Of a DNA stretch of 64,000 nt, positions 23,725 through 34,356 are shown piece after piece. How positions within the stretch are numbered: position 1 is the stretch's first letter; each line of letters starts with the position of its first letter. The position numbers were made by a program, and so were the translations under genes. The notes beneath the pieces are model-generated. The model did no database searches. It was not told the DNA's origin and worked only from the letters and a program-made list of their open reading frames with translations. The stretch covers positions 62,001 through 126,000 of the forward strand of contig NZ_LR655690.1 of assembly GCF_902168065.1 (NCBI RefSeq). Direction: 5' to 3'. This DNA is from Mycobacterium tilburgii (GTDB taxonomy: Bacteria > Actinomycetota > Actinomycetes > Mycobacteriales > Mycobacteriaceae).

Positions 23725-24386
23725 TGGACACCTGCGCCGAGGCATTCCACACGTCGAGGCGCCACCGGATGCACTGGAAGTCGGCACTAGTGTCGTGCAA
23801 ATGGCCGGAGAGCTGCACCCAACTGGCGTTGCCCATGCCGCCCAGAATCGGCCAGTTGGCGACCGAAAGCTGCAACAGCACAGCCGATAACGCGGCGATC
23901 AGCCCGCCATGGGCCACCAGCACCACCGGACGATCAGGCTCGGCGGCATCCCCCCAGTCCGGCTCGCCGGCCACCAGTTCGGCCACCAACAGCACACTGC
24001 GCGCGGCGACGTCGACCCTGCTTTCCCCGCCGTGCGGCGCCCAGGTGGCGTCCTCGCGCCAGGCGATCCGGGCACCCGGCGCTTGCGCATCGACGTCGGT
24101 GTGGGTCAGGCCCTGCCACTCGCCCAAATGGGTCTCCCGCAGCCGCTCGTCCACCCGCACCTGCAACCCGGTGTGCTCCCCCGCCCTGATCGCGGTGTCA
24201 TAGGCGCGATGCAGATCCGACGACACGATCACCATCGGCTGCAACTTGCCCAGCACCTCGGCGGCCGCGACCGCTTGGGCTCGGCCGAGTTCGGTGAGCG
24301 CGGAATCCAGCGGCCCCTGCATCCGGGCTACCGCCATTGAAGTCGGTTTGCCTATGCCGCAACATGATCAGCCGGCGAATACTCAT
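23711..24386 (-). pseudogene. gpgP: Glucosyl-3-phosphoglycerate phosphatase gpgP, frameshifted and active-site mutated
   Basis: The gene begins at ATG 24386 with RRLIMLRHRQTDFN and then shifts frame. From about 24335 the rest continues as RMQGPLDSALTELGRAQ to the stop at 23711, with VIVSSDLHRAYDTA, ETHLGEWQG and [14 protein letters not shown] intact. One extra C in the GGTAGCCCGGATG segment explains the shift. Separately, the histidine-phosphatase motif RHG is RHR here (GGG to AGG), changing the residue after the nucleophilic His. The enzyme normally dephosphorylates glucosyl-3-phosphoglycerate, step 2 of methylglucose lipopolysaccharide synthesis. An internal ATG could still give 208 aa, but that product lacks the catalytic His. 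Confidence 0.85.
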
Positions 24387-24433
24387 TGCGCGCTTTCCTC
24401 GTCGCTGTCTTCGAACTCGACCGGCAGCACCGG

Positions 24434-24766
24434 TCAGTCACCCCACATGCGATCCAGGGCATAGAAATTGCGGTCGTCCTGGTGCTGGATATGCACGACG
24501 ATGTCGCGGTATTCCAGCAGTGTCCAGCGCCCCTCCCGCGCACCTTCGCGGCGCGCCGGCTTGTAGCCGGACTTCAGCATCTTCTCCTCGACCTCGTCGA
24601 CGATCGCGTTGACCTGACGTTCGTTGGAGGCGGAGGCGATGACGAAACAGTCGGTGATGACCAGTTGCCCGGAGAAGTCGATGACAACGACGTCGTTGGC
24701 GAGCTTGGCGGCCGCGGCGTTGGCCGCGATGGTGGCCATGTCGATGGCTTCCTGGGTGGCGCTCAT
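24434..24766 (-). CDS. rsfS: Ribosomal silencing factor RsfS
   Basis: A protein of 110 aa with the RsfS fold: [51 protein letters not shown] and the C-terminal [10 protein letters not shown]. RsfS binds ribosomal protein uL14 and blocks subunit joining under starvation. The ATG at 24764-24766 starts the conserved N-terminus and overlaps the nadD stop by 4 bp, so the pair is coupled. It ends slightly earlier than the M. tuberculosis protein, with a short C-terminus. Confidence 0.93.
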   Translation of the reverse strand: MSATQEAIDMATIAANAAAAKLANDVVVIDFSGQLVITDCFVIASASNERQVNAIVDEVEEKMLKSGYKPARREGAREGRWTLLEYRDIVVHIQHQDDRNFYALDRMWGD

Positions 24767-25431
24767 GTGCTGTTCCCCGCCGCCAGACTGGACTGGGTGG
24801 CATCGAGGTCGTCGCCCACCGATTCGCGATAGAGCTGCCGCTTGGACACGTACTGCACGACGCCGTCGGGCATCAGGTACCATAGAGGCCGTCGCTGCGC
24901 GGCCCGCTGCCGGCAGTCGGTCGACGAGATCGCCAGCGCCGGAATCTCGACCAGGGTCAGCGCATCCTGAGCCAGCTCACCGAGCGCGTCGGTGACATGC
25001 TCGCGGCGCAAGTCGTAGCCGGGCCGGCTGACGCCGATGAACCGGGCTAGCTCGAACAACACCTCCCAGCCTTGCCAGGACAGGATGGACGACAGCGCGT
25101 CGGCGCCGGTGATGAAAAACAGCTCGGTATCCGGGTTGAGCGCGTGCAGATCCTGCAGGGTGTCCTTGGTGTATGTCGGGCCGCCGCGGTCGATGTCGAC
25201 CCGGCTGACCGAGAACCGCGGATTGGATGCCGTCGCGATCACAGTCATCAGATAGCGGTCCTCGGCTGCGGACACGTTCCGGGACTTCTGCCACGGCTGT
25301 CCGCTGGGTACGAAGACCACTTCGTCGAGGTCGAACAGGTCGGCCACCTCGCTGGCGGCAACCAGGTGTCCGTAATGGATGGGGTCGAACGTCCCACCCA
25401 TCACTCCCAGTCGGCGAGGCGGCTTTTGCAC
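24763..25431 (-). CDS. nadD: Nicotinate-nucleotide adenylyltransferase NadD
   Basis: A protein of 222 aa. The nucleotidyltransferase signature [12 protein letters not shown] is at residues 12-23, VFVPSGQPW follows, and the C-terminal ISSTDCRQR motif is present. It adenylates nicotinate mononucleotide to deamido-NAD in cytosolic NAD synthesis, feeding NadE, which also lies in this window. The start is GTG at 25429-25431. No upstream gene is coupled; a 147-bp gap separates it from the broken VWA gene. It is intact. Confidence 0.95.
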   Translation of the reverse strand: MQKPPRRLGVMGGTFDPIHYGHLVAASEVADLFDLDEVVFVPSGQPWQKSRNVSAAEDRYLMTVIATASNPRFSVSRVDIDRGGPTYTKDTLQDLHALNPDTELFFITGADALSSILSWQGWEVLFELARFIGVSRPGYDLRREHVTDALGELAQDALTLVEIPALAISSTDCRQRAAQRRPLWYLMPDGVVQYVSKRQLYRESVGDDLDATQSSLAAGNST

Positions 25432-25578
25432 GATGTGCCAGCTTACCGGGCCGCCCGCCCGGCCGGCAGTTGCCGTGCTGTGGCAGATCGGAGCATCGGA
25501 CGCCGAGCGTGAGGCCTATGAACGAGTTCAGGACAATTTTGTACGTAGCACCCACACTCGGCAGCACCGGATGCGGCC

Positions 25579-26650
25579 TCACACCGGCAGGAGTTGGTCG
25601 ATCACCGTCGCCAGCTGCTTGGCGGATCGACATTTGTGCATGGTGATGACTTCTTCGTAGCGCGGTACGGCCGAGTCGCCGCTGCCCCACAGGTGCCGGG
25701 GCTCGGGATTGAGCCAATGCGCGTGCCGAGCGGCGGTCACCATGTCGGAGAGGACGTCGATGGCCGGGTCGCGGTAGTTGGTGCGCCCGTCGCCAAGCAC
25801 CAACAGCGAGCTGCACGGTGACAACACGTTGGGATTGGCCTGCACGAAGGAGACGAACGCATTGCCGTAATCGGAGTGGCCGTCGCGGCTGTACACCCCC
25901 GCCTCGCGGGTGATCCGCTGGATCGCCACGGCCAGATCGCATTCCGGCCCGAACATATGGGTCACCTCGTCGGTGGTGTCGATGAAGGCGAATACCCGGA
26001 CGCGGGAGAACTGTTGGCATAGTGCGTGCACCAACAGCAGGGTGAAGTGGCTGAATCCGCCCACCGAGCCCGACACATCACACAGGCCAACGACGCCACC
26101 ACCCGCTGCATCTGCCGCAGCTGGTCACCGGAAGCCCGCAGGAACTCGACGTTCTCGGAAAGCTGTGGAATGCCGTACATCTGGACGTGGTCACGGCCGA
26201 GCTGCTCGGCGGTGCGCCGCTTGGTCTCGGCATCTACCAGCTTGCTCATCTGCGTAATCCGCTGCGCAGCAAGATATTTTTAGACCTGATCCTGAATAGG
26301 AGTGGGGTCGTCGTACGGGGCGAGCAGGCCCGCGAGCAACTTGCCCTCCAGCTCGTCGAGCGCCATCGCCTTCAGGGCCTGATACGACGAGAACGACGGG
26401 GCCGCGGCTAGAGCTGTATTTGCCGTAGGCCTCGACGATCCGCGCGATCATCGCGACGAGTCGTTCGTCCATGTCGGCCAGGTCTTCGTTCTGGGTGAGC
26501 AGGTCCAGCAACATCTGCCGCATCGCGTCGACGTCGTCGGCGGGCAGGGCGTCGCTGTCCGGTCCCGCTTCGCCCGCGTCGTCGACGACGACGGCGCGCG
26601 TACCCATCGCCGCGGGGAACCACAGGTCGAACATCGCCTGAGCCGGCCTG
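25579..26650 (-). pseudogene. VWA (CoxE-like) domain protein, frameshifted and N-truncated
   Basis: This is the Rv2425c-type partner of a MoxR ATPase. The C-terminal block is open from 26076: VGGFSHFTLLLVHALCQQFS, VRVFAFIDTTDEV and LLVLGDGRTNYRDP, the last containing part of the VWA metal site. Upstream pieces lie in other frames: RRTAEQLGRDHVQMYGIPQL at about 26160-26210, then DSDALPADDVDAMRQMLLDL and MDERLVAMIARIVEAYGKY at about 26410-26550. An in-frame TAG lies near 26281. The N-terminus stops at about 26650, where MoxR sequence takes over. Confidence 0.8.
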
Positions 26651-26938
26651 GATGCGCAAGATCTGCTTGGCGTGGTTCCACTCATAGAGAGCGCGCGCTT
26701 CGTCGACGCCCTCGTAGCACTGCAGCCGAACCAGACCCGAGCCGGTGGCCTGCGCGACGGCCCGCGCCAGCTCGGTCTTGCCCACGCCGGCCGGTCCCTC
26801 CACCAGCAGCGGCTTGACGAGCCGATCCGCCAGAAACACCACGGTCGCGGTGGCGGTGTCGGGCAGGTAACCGGTCTCGGCCAACCGCCGCGAGATGTCG
26901 GCGATATCGGCGAAGAGCGGAGTCGACCTGGCAGGCAC
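26651..26938 (-). pseudogene. 5' fragment of a MoxR-type AAA+ ATPase
   Basis: GTG at 26936-26938 starts a MoxR protein (Rv2426c position) that keeps the Walker A (VEGPAGVGKTELA) and QCYEGVDEARALYEWN. It ends after KQILRIQAG, where it fuses to the middle of the VWA gene. Walker B, sensor 1 and the arginine finger are lost, so ATPase function must be gone. MoxR/VWA pairs act as chaperones for metalloenzyme assembly in other bacteria. Confidence 0.85.
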
Positions 26939-26982
26939 GCTACACAATCTGGTTCTCCTATAACATTTTTCGTGGACCCTGG

Positions 26983-28242
26983 TCAGGTTGTGCGAACCTG
27001 GCCGTCTCCCCACGCGATCCATTTGGTCGAGGTCAGTTCCGGCAGGCCCATCGGACCGCGGGCATGCAGTTTCTGAGTCGAGATGCCGATTTCGGCGCCG
27101 AAACCGAATTGCTCGCCGTCGGTGAAACCGGTCGATGCGTTGACCATCACCGCGGCCGCGTCGACCCCATCGGTAAACCGTTGTGCCGCAGCCATGTTGT
27201 CGGTCACGATCGCCTCGGTGTGCCCGGTGCCGTATTCGTTGATGTGCGCGATCGCGGCGTCGACGCCGTCGACCACCGCCACCGCGATGTCCATCGACAG
27301 GTACTCGCGGCGCAGATCATCCTCGCTCGGTGCCTCGTGCAGTCCACCGTGCACGGTCACCCCGGCGTCTTGCAGCGCCGCCACCAACCGGGGCACCGCG
27401 TGTGCGGCGATCGACCGGTCCACCAACAACGTCTCGGCGGCATTGCACACACTAGGCCGGCGGATCTTGGAATTCAGCAGAATCCGCTCGGCCACATCCA
27501 GGTCGGCGCCGCCGTCCACGTACACGTGGCAGTTGCCGACACCGGTCTCGATCGTGGGTACCTGGGCGTCACGCACCACCGCCTCGATCAGACTCGCTCC
27601 GCCGCGCGGGATCACCACGTCGACCAGTCCGCGCGCCTGGATCAGGTGCGTGACCGTGGAGCGGTCGTCGGCGGAGAGCAGCTGGACGGCGTCGGCGGGC
27701 AGGTCTTCGCCGGCCAGCGCCGAACGCAGCACCTCGACCAGCGCCTGGTTGGAGCGCGCCGCCGACGAGCTGCCGCGCAGCAGCACGGCGTTGCCGGATT
27801 TGAGGGCCAGACTGAAGGCATCGACGGTGACATTGGGCCGGCCCTCGTAAATCATCCCAACCACGCCGAGCGGAACCCGCTGCTGGCGCAGCTGCAGCCC
27901 GTTGGACAGCATGTACCCGCGCAACACCTCCCCGACCGGGTCGGGCAGCCCCGCCACCTGGCGCAGGCCGGCGGCGATGCCGTCCACTCGCTTTTCGTCC
28001 AGCGCCAACCGGTCCAGCATCGCGTCCGACGTCCCGGCGGCGCGGGCGGCGTCGAGATCTTCGGCGTTAACCGCCAATATTTGCCTGGTGTTTGCCGTGA
28101 TCGCGGTGGCGGCGGACTGTAGCGCCTGGTCCTTGGCCACCGTCGGCAACAACGCCAGCGCACGGGACGCAATGCGGGCGCGACGGGCGGCGGCGTGAAC
28201 TTCCTGACGTAGGTCAGGACACGACGGTGCTTGCAGACTCAT
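26983..28242 (-). CDS. proA: Gamma-glutamyl phosphate reductase ProA
   Basis: A protein of 419 aa, normal for ProA. It reduces glutamyl-5-phosphate to the semialdehyde with NADPH, the second step of proline synthesis. [18 protein letters not shown] and [16 protein letters not shown] belong to the cofactor fold, the catalytic Cys lies in [13 protein letters not shown], and [20 protein letters not shown] is the conserved end. Start is ATG at 28240-28242. The kinase of this pathway, proB, sits 9 kb away in the same orientation rather than in an operon with proA, as is usual for mycobacteria. It is intact between two broken clusters. Confidence 0.96.
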   Translation of the reverse strand: MSLQAPSCPDLRQEVHAAARRARIASRALALLPTVAKDQALQSAATAITANTRQILAVNAEDLDAARAAGTSDAMLDRLALDEKRVDGIAAGLRQVAGLPDPVGEVLRGYMLSNGLQLRQQRVPLGVVGMIYEGRPNVTVDAFSLALKSGNAVLLRGSSSAARSNQALVEVLRSALAGEDLPADAVQLLSADDRSTVTHLIQARGLVDVVIPRGGASLIEAVVRDAQVPTIETGVGNCHVYVDGGADLDVAERILLNSKIRRPSVCNAAETLLVDRSIAAHAVPRLVAALQDAGVTVHGGLHEAPSEDDLRREYLSMDIAVAVVDGVDAAIAHINEYGTGHTEAIVTDNMAAAQRFTDGVDAAAVMVNASTGFTDGEQFGFGAEIGISTQKLHARGPMGLPELTSTKWIAWGDGQVRTT

Positions 28243-28300
28243 TGATCCAGGGTATCGGGCCTGCGGCCACCAGGTAACACGGCCCGGGTTGCGGTCGCCG

Positions 28301-29707
28301 TCAGCCGACCCGCTCGCCGCGCTCGGCGGCGCGCACTTTGCCCTGCCGCTCGTCGATGATGTGACCGAAATCCTTATAGCAGCAACGGCTCCCGCGCATC
28401 ACCAGGCGCTCGAGATGTTCGCGGTCGATCTCCAGCGGGTGACCTCATCGATCGCGCGTACGCGCTGGCCAGGTTCGGTTGCCGGGTCAGCGCGGTCAGC
28501 CCCAGAAACGAGCCCGCCTCCAGGGTGCTGATTGGCACCGCCGACCCGTCCCCCGCGGTGGTCGTCAGCCGCACCCGCCCGGCCACCAGGAACGTCATCC
28601 CCCGCGGGTACCTGGCCCGCATACTCGACGATTTCGCCAGCGCCGTACAGCACGATCCGTGCGCAGGACTGCAGGGCCTGCTGATCCGGCCACGGTCAGC
28701 CGTAGCGCCGGCGCCACCACCGTCCGCAGGGCGTCCTCGACCCGTTGCCGCGTCGAATAGTCGTCGTCGGCGTCGTCTAGATGCAGTTCGGCACGCCGGG
28801 CGGCGTACCAGATCCAGCGCAGGAACGTCGAGCGGGCGGCGCCGTCGTCGGCCGGCGAGAGCAGCACGATGCTGGTGGAATACTCGCCGGCACCGGCCGG
28901 AACCGAGCGGGGGACGCTACCGGCTTTGAGTTGCGGCAGCTGGGCGGCGACGCGGGTCAGCAGCTCGCACACCCGATCGGGCGGGCCCGCCAGTGCAAAC
29001 GTGGTCTTGATCGTCAGCCGGTGGGTGCCCGCCGGGCGACTCAGATGGTGAACGAGGTGCTGGCGAGCATCGAGTTCGGCACCACCAGGATTCCGCTGCC
29101 GGTCTGGATGTGCACGGCCCGCCAGTTCACCTCGACGACGCGGCCGCGCTCGTTGGACGCGTCCAGCCAATCGTCGATGCGGAACGGCTGCTCGAACAAC
29201 ATGAACAGGCCCGACACGATCTGGACCACCGAGTTCTGCAACATCAGACCGAGGACGACCGACGTCACGCTCAGCGCGGTGAACACACCGCCGACCCAGA
29301 CGCCCCAGATCACGGACAAGATGATGGCCAGGCCGAGGCCGATCAGCGCGAACCGGGCCACGTCGAGGAAGATCGTCGGCAGCCGTTTGCGCCAGTTGTC
29401 CTGAGGCGCGCCTTCGAACACCGTCGCGTTGAGCCCGGACAGCAGCAGCACCAGCACCAGGAAGTCGAACACCGTGGACATGACGCGCACCAGTGGTTCC
29501 CCCCACCGGAACCTGCGCGGCCTTGACCACCAGCAGCAGTGCGCCCAGCGGCAGCAGACAGTTGCGCAGCAGACTGACCTGCCTGGCCAACCGGCTGTTG
29601 CGACGCATGAGCGCGTGGTGCAGCTCGGTGAGCAGGATCAGCGTGACCGGAAACCCTAGCGTGACACCGATTGCCCAGTAGAACCAGGACGAATGGAATG
29701 TTTTCAT
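28301..29707 (-). pseudogene. Broken MscS-like channel with cyclic-nucleotide-binding domain
   Basis: Corresponds to Rv2434c. Helices at the start (SSWFYWAIGVTLGFPVTLILL) are in one frame. From 29490 the pore-forming part (TALSVTSVVLGLMLQNSVVQ, then GLFMLFEQPFRIDDW) runs in a second frame and meets a TGA at 29041. The beta domain (HRLTIKTTFALAGPPDRV) is in a third position, and the cyclic-nucleotide-binding domain (PRGMTFLVAGRVRL) is in another frame from 28622. The last codons run to TGA at 28301-28303. At least three breaks are needed. The start ATG at 29705-29707 overlaps the cyclase stop by one base, so channel and cyclase formed one translational unit. Confidence 0.85.
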
Positions 29708-31620
29708 CAGCGCTCCGACAAACCGCTTTGGCTGTTGAACCGATCGATGATCTGGCGCATTTCCAACGAACTCGATGCTTCGGTAGATGCTGTCCAGTCG
29801 CGGGGTGACGGCGCGCAGCTGGCTAGATACCCGTTTTGGAAGGTGCGAATCCATTCCACGCCAAGGGATTCGGCCGCTGCATCGAATTGCCGTAACAAGT
29901 CGTCGACGATACCGACCAGTTCGTAGCACCTGTGATCGTTCGATATCTCGTCCAGGCCGACGATGTCGGCGAAGACGATGGCAACGTCCTGATGCTTTTG
30001 CGAGATGGTCTCCTGGCCCTCGCGGTAGCGTTGTGCCACCGACTCGGGCATCAGCGCCAGCATAGACGATCGTTTTCCTTGCGCTGCTCGTTGAGCAGTT
30101 CGTCTTTGATGGCCAGATTCCGGATCATCTGGTTGAAAGCCTGTGTGAGATAGCCGATTTCGTCACGATACCGCATCGGAATGCTGACCTGGTAATCGCC
30201 GGAGCTGATCTTCCGGGTCCCGGCCTGCAGCCTGCGGACCGGCCGCAACATCACCTGCGCGAGCAACATCGACGCCACGCACATGACGAAATCATCGTCG
30301 CCACACTGACCACCAGCGTTTGGCTGAACTTGTCCAATCGTGCGAAGGCATCCGATCGACCAGTGCAGATCGGAATCCGGCACATTCAGGGGCGCGAAGG
30401 CCTCCATTTCGCTGTTGCCTGTGTAGTCGATCGCGGCGACGGTTCCGGAGTGACCGCGTTGCGCGGCGCGGAAACCGGCGGTCGCCGCCGGCTGCGCCAG
30501 CGTCGTGGTGCCCAGCCGGATCACCCGCTCCACGACGTCGGGTGAGGTGCTGGCCGCCACCGCTTCGCGCCGGTATCCCTGCGGGTCTTGCAGGAAAAGC
30601 CGGGAAGCGGAACGCATCAACCCGTCGGAGCCCACCAGGTAGGGCTCGGTCGACGGACCGAGCCCCGCGTTTCCCACTGCTTGTTGGCGGTCATGATGTT
30701 GTTGATCTTCGAGATCGGTAAGGGCAACGCCATGACGCCCTCCACCTTGCCGTTCATCCCGATCGGCGACACCACCCACGCGGTGGGTGCGGCCAATGCG
30801 GGCTGGTATTGCTGGAAGTCGGTGATCCAGACGAAGTCCACGTCGTTGGAGCGCATCGCCTTTTGGTAGGCGTCCCGCAGGTTAATTTCCCGATAGGGAC
30901 CGGTGAAGATGTTGGTGCCGAGGTCGGGGCCTTTTTGCACCGAGTAGACGGCGTTGCCCTGATCATCCAGCAGCAGCGCGTCGCGGTAGTCGAAACGGGT
31001 GACAATGCCGCGCAGGTAGAAATCGAAGCGGACATTGGCGGCCGACCAGGCGCTGCCATCCTCGGTGTCCGTCGGCGGCCACGAGTCGGCACCGGTCCGT
31101 GGCGGTGGGGTGTTAGTAGGCCTGCACGTACCGTTGCGCGTTGGAGGTCGACAGGACGGCATTGAGGTCGACGGTCTCCCTGGTGACCCGACTGATCGGT
31201 TTGATCATGTCGTTGTTGTAGTAGTTGATCAGCGCCTGCTGTTGGGCTGGCGCGATTTGTGCGTTGGCCAACTGGCCGAACGCGGTCGCGAAGGCCCGTT
31301 CGGCGTCGACGACGCTGAACCCGCCGCTGTAGACGATCGCCGAGTTGGTGACCTCCCTGAAAAAGGTCAGCAGCTGGCGCTTCTGGGACTCGCGCAGTTC
31401 GGTCAAGCGCTCGGCCTCCACTTGCCGCAAGGCGGTGCGGCAGGACTGCGCGCCGATGAACCCGACAACCGCGACGGACAGGATGCTGCAGACCAACAAT
31501 GTCATCAGCAGCTTGGAAGCAGCTTGGACTGGTCGCCATGCGCGGCGCCGGAAGCGGAGCGTGAAGGCGTTGCTGGCATGCTGTTGCGCGGCGTTCGCGC
31601 CGGTTCACGGCGAGGCCCGC
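29707..31620 (-). pseudogene. Broken membrane-bound adenylate cyclase
   Basis: Corresponds to Rv2435c. A transmembrane helix (TLLVCSILSVAVVGFIGAQS) and the sensor region (FREVTNSAIVYSGGFSVVDAE) are open from 31505 to a TAG at about 31113. The rest of the extracellular sensor (FDFYLRGIVTRFDYRDALLL) continues in another frame. A HAMP linker (RPVRRLQAGTRKISSGDYQV) lies in a third frame at about 30100-30260. The cyclase domain retains VAIVFADIVGLDEIS, with the metal-binding Asp, but then ends early: after CAPSPRDW it jumps to the C-terminal helix, so the catalytic core is deleted. No cAMP synthesis is expected. Confidence 0.85.
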
Positions 31621-31639
31621 TATCCGGCAGCAGCTTTGG

Positions 31640-32116
31640 ACGCACCCGAATCTTTACAGTCACCAGTGCGGCGTTCACCGACGGTGCGGCGATGCCGTCG
31701 TCGAGCGCGGGCAAGGGGGTGAGCGACAGCACCTCGCCACCGCTGCGCTGGGACGGGCTGCCGGCCGAGAACCGGCAGACGGTGCTCATCATCGACGACA
31801 TCGACGTTAACGTTCCGCTCCCCCGTCCGCTGCTACACACGGTCGCGGTGATCGACCCGACGGTCGACCAGGTCGCGACGGGTGCGTTACAGCCAAAGAC
31901 CGCTCTCCACCGCACCAGCACCCGCGACGGTTTGCTGCACTTCGCCATGCGCGCCGACGCCACCCTCAGCTGCTCTACACGGTGGCCGCCGTGGTGCTGG
32001 CGCTCGCCGGCGTCTTCCCGCTCACCACCGTAGTGATCCTGATCCTGGGATCCAGAATCCATACCCTGTTCTTCGCCGAACTGCAATACCAGGGCTGGCG
32101 CCGCGCTCGGAGCTAG
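31640..32116 (+). pseudogene. Possible membrane-protein remnant (Rv2437 position)
   Basis: On the plus strand VLIIDDIDVNVPLPRPLLHTV and LLHFAMRADATLS lie in one frame, then QLLYTVAAVVLALAGVFPLTTVVILILG and HTLFFAELQYQGW in another, ending at TAG 32114-32116. The second piece has one clear hydrophobic segment. Position next to nadE fits a small conserved transmembrane protein. The frameshift is near 31965. I see no convincing start. The last bases overlap the convergent nadE stop. Confidence 0.45.
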
Positions 32117-34155
32117 TCCTCGGGGACCTCGCGGTCAATCTCGTCGAGCCAGATTCGGGCCGACATGTCCGACGGGGCGCGCCAGTCGCCGCGCGGCGAC
32201 AGCGCGCCCGCGTGGGAAACCTTGGGGCCGTTGGGCAATGCCGAGCGTTTGAACTGACTGAACGAATAGAACCGTTGCACAAAGACCTGCAGCCAGTGCC
32301 GGATCTCCTTGAGCGAGTAGGCCGGCCGCTTGTCCTCCGGAAATCCGGCCGGCCAGTTGCCCCGCTCCGAGTCGCTCCACGCATGCCAGGCCAGGAAGGC
32401 AATTTTCGACGGCCGGAATCCCCAACGTAGCACATGTAACAGCGAAAAGTCTTGCAGCGCAAAGGGACCGACCTTTGCCTCGCTGTTCTGCAGTTTCTCG
32501 TCTTCGCCAGCCGGGACGAGTTCGGGAGTGATCTCGGTGTCGAGCACCGACTGCAGCACATCGGCGACCTCCGACGAGAACTCCCCCGAAGAAATAGCCC
32601 AACGAATCAAATACTGGATCAGCGTCTTGGGCACTCCGCCGTTGACGTTGTAATGCGACATCTGGTCGCCCACACCGTATGTCGACCAGCCCAGGACCAG
32701 CTCGGAGAGATCGCCGGTGCCCAGCACGATGCCACCGCGCTGGTTGGCCAGCCGGAACAGATAGTCAGTGCGCAGACCCGCTTGAACGTTCTCGAACGTG
32801 ATGTCGTAAACCTTCTCCCCGCGCGCGAACGGGTGATCCATCTCCTTGAGCATCAGCTCCGCGGTCTCGCGGATGTCGATCTCGGCTAAGGTCACACCCA
32901 GCGCGCGGCACAGCGCGATCGCGTTGCGCTTGGTGCGGTCACCGGTCGCAAAGCCCGGCAACGTGAACGCCAGAATGTCGCTGCGTGGCCGACTTTCGCG
33001 GTCCATCGCCCGCGCCGCGACGATCAGCGCGTGCGTCGAATCCAGCCCACCGGAAACCCCGATCACGACCTTCGGGAAGTCCAGCGCCCGTAACCGCTGC
33101 TCGAGGCCGGACACCTGAATGTTGTAGGCCTCGTAGCAATCGTGTTCCAGCCGTTCCACATTGGCGGGCACGAACGGAAAGCGTTCGATCTCGCGGCGCA
33201 ACCCGATGTCCCCGCCGGGTGGATCCAGCCGGAATTCGACGCGGCGGAAGGACTGCGTCAACGGCCGGTGGTGGCGCCGGTTGTCGTCGAAGGTGCCCAT
33301 CCGCAACCGTTCCGAACGCAACAACTCGGTGTCCACGTCGGCCACCGAGCAGCGCTCCCCCTTAGGGAATCGCTCGGATTCGGCGAGCAGCACGCCGTTC
33401 TCGAAGATCATGGTCTGGCCGTCCCAGGCCAGGTCAGTGGTCGATTCGCCCTCGCCCGCGGCGGCATAGACGTAGGCCGCCAGGCAACGTGACGACGCCG
33501 AGCGGGCCAGCAGGCGGCGGTCGTCGGCCCGCCCGATGGTGATCGGACTGCCCGACAGGTTGGCCAGTACCGTCGCACCGGCCAGGGCCGCCTCGGCGCT
33601 GGGCGGAATCGGCACGAACATGTCCTCGCAGATTTCGACGTGCAGGACGAAATCGGGCAGATCGGACGCGGCGAACAGCAGATCGGGGCCGAACGGCGCC
33701 TCGGTGTCGCCGATGCGGATGACGCCGCGCTCGTCGTCGCCGGGCGCGATTTGGCGGCGTTCGTAGAACTCGCGGTAGGTGGGCAGGTACGACTTGGGCG
33801 CTACCCCGAGCACCACACCGCGATGGATGACGACCGCGGTGTTGTAGACGCGCTGGCGGTACCGCAGCGGAGCGCCCACCACCAGGACGGGCAGCAGATC
33901 CGACGATTGCGCAACAATGTCGGCCAGGGCGGCCTCGACGTCGTCGAGCAACAGGTCCTGCAGCACGATGTCTTCTATGGAGTAGCCGGACAGCGTCAGC
34001 TCGGGAAACACCGCCAGGCCCACGCCGTCGTCGTGGCACTGTTGGGCCAGGCGCAACGCCGACGCGGCATTGGCCGCCGGGTCGCCGATCGTGGTGTGGT
34101 GCGTGCACGCCGCCACCCGAACGTAACCCTGGCTGTAGCTGTTGTAGAAGTCCAT
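32113..34155 (-). CDS. nadE: Glutamine-dependent NAD+ synthetase NadE
   Basis: A protein of 680 aa, the size of the two-domain M. tuberculosis enzyme. Residues 1-300 form the glutaminase (nitrilase) domain: catalytic Glu in FPELTLSGYS, catalytic Cys in VEICEDMFVPIPPS. Residues 330-680 form the synthetase: the ATP PPi-loop is VSGGLDSTHALI, and GTGDLSELVLGWSTYGVGD is present. It converts deamido-NAD to NAD using ammonia channelled from glutamine and is essential in M. tuberculosis. Start ATG at 34153-34155 precedes FYNSYSQGYVRVAA, the usual N-terminus. It is intact. Confidence 0.97.
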   Translation of the reverse strand: MDFYNSYSQGYVRVAACTHHTTIGDPAANAASALRLAQQCHDDGVGLAVFPELTLSGYSIEDIVLQDLLLDDVEAALADIVAQSSDLLPVLVVGAPLRYRQRVYNTAVVIHRGVVLGVAPKSYLPTYREFYERRQIAPGDDERGVIRIGDTEAPFGPDLLFAASDLPDFVLHVEICEDMFVPIPPSAEAALAGATVLANLSGSPITIGRADDRRLLARSASSRCLAAYVYAAAGEGESTTDLAWDGQTMIFENGVLLAESERFPKGERCSVADVDTELLRSERLRMGTFDDNRRHHRPLTQSFRRVEFRLDPPGGDIGLRREIERFPFVPANVERLEHDCYEAYNIQVSGLEQRLRALDFPKVVIGVSGGLDSTHALIVAARAMDRESRPRSDILAFTLPGFATGDRTKRNAIALCRALGVTLAEIDIRETAELMLKEMDHPFARGEKVYDITFENVQAGLRTDYLFRLANQRGGIVLGTGDLSELVLGWSTYGVGDQMSHYNVNGGVPKTLIQYLIRWAISSGEFSSEVADVLQSVLDTEITPELVPAGEDEKLQNSEAKVGPFALQDFSLLHVLRWGFRPSKIAFLAWHAWSDSERGNWPAGFPEDKRPAYSLKEIRHWLQVFVQRFYSFSQFKRSALPNGPKVSHAGALSPRGDWRAPSDMSARIWLDEIDREVPED

Positions 34156-34356
34156 CGCCCTTTCATTGTCGCGCGAACAGTGTCAACAGTATTTCGTCGG
34201 GTATCCTGCGGTTCACCAGACCGCCAAAACGTTCCGATTTCGCCAGTGCGGCAACGGGTGTGTTGAACACGGGCGCGGCGCGTATGACGAGACGTCCTAG
34301 TCTGTTGGGTGTTGTTACCATGACAGTGGTCCTTTCGATTTTGAAACGTTACCGGC

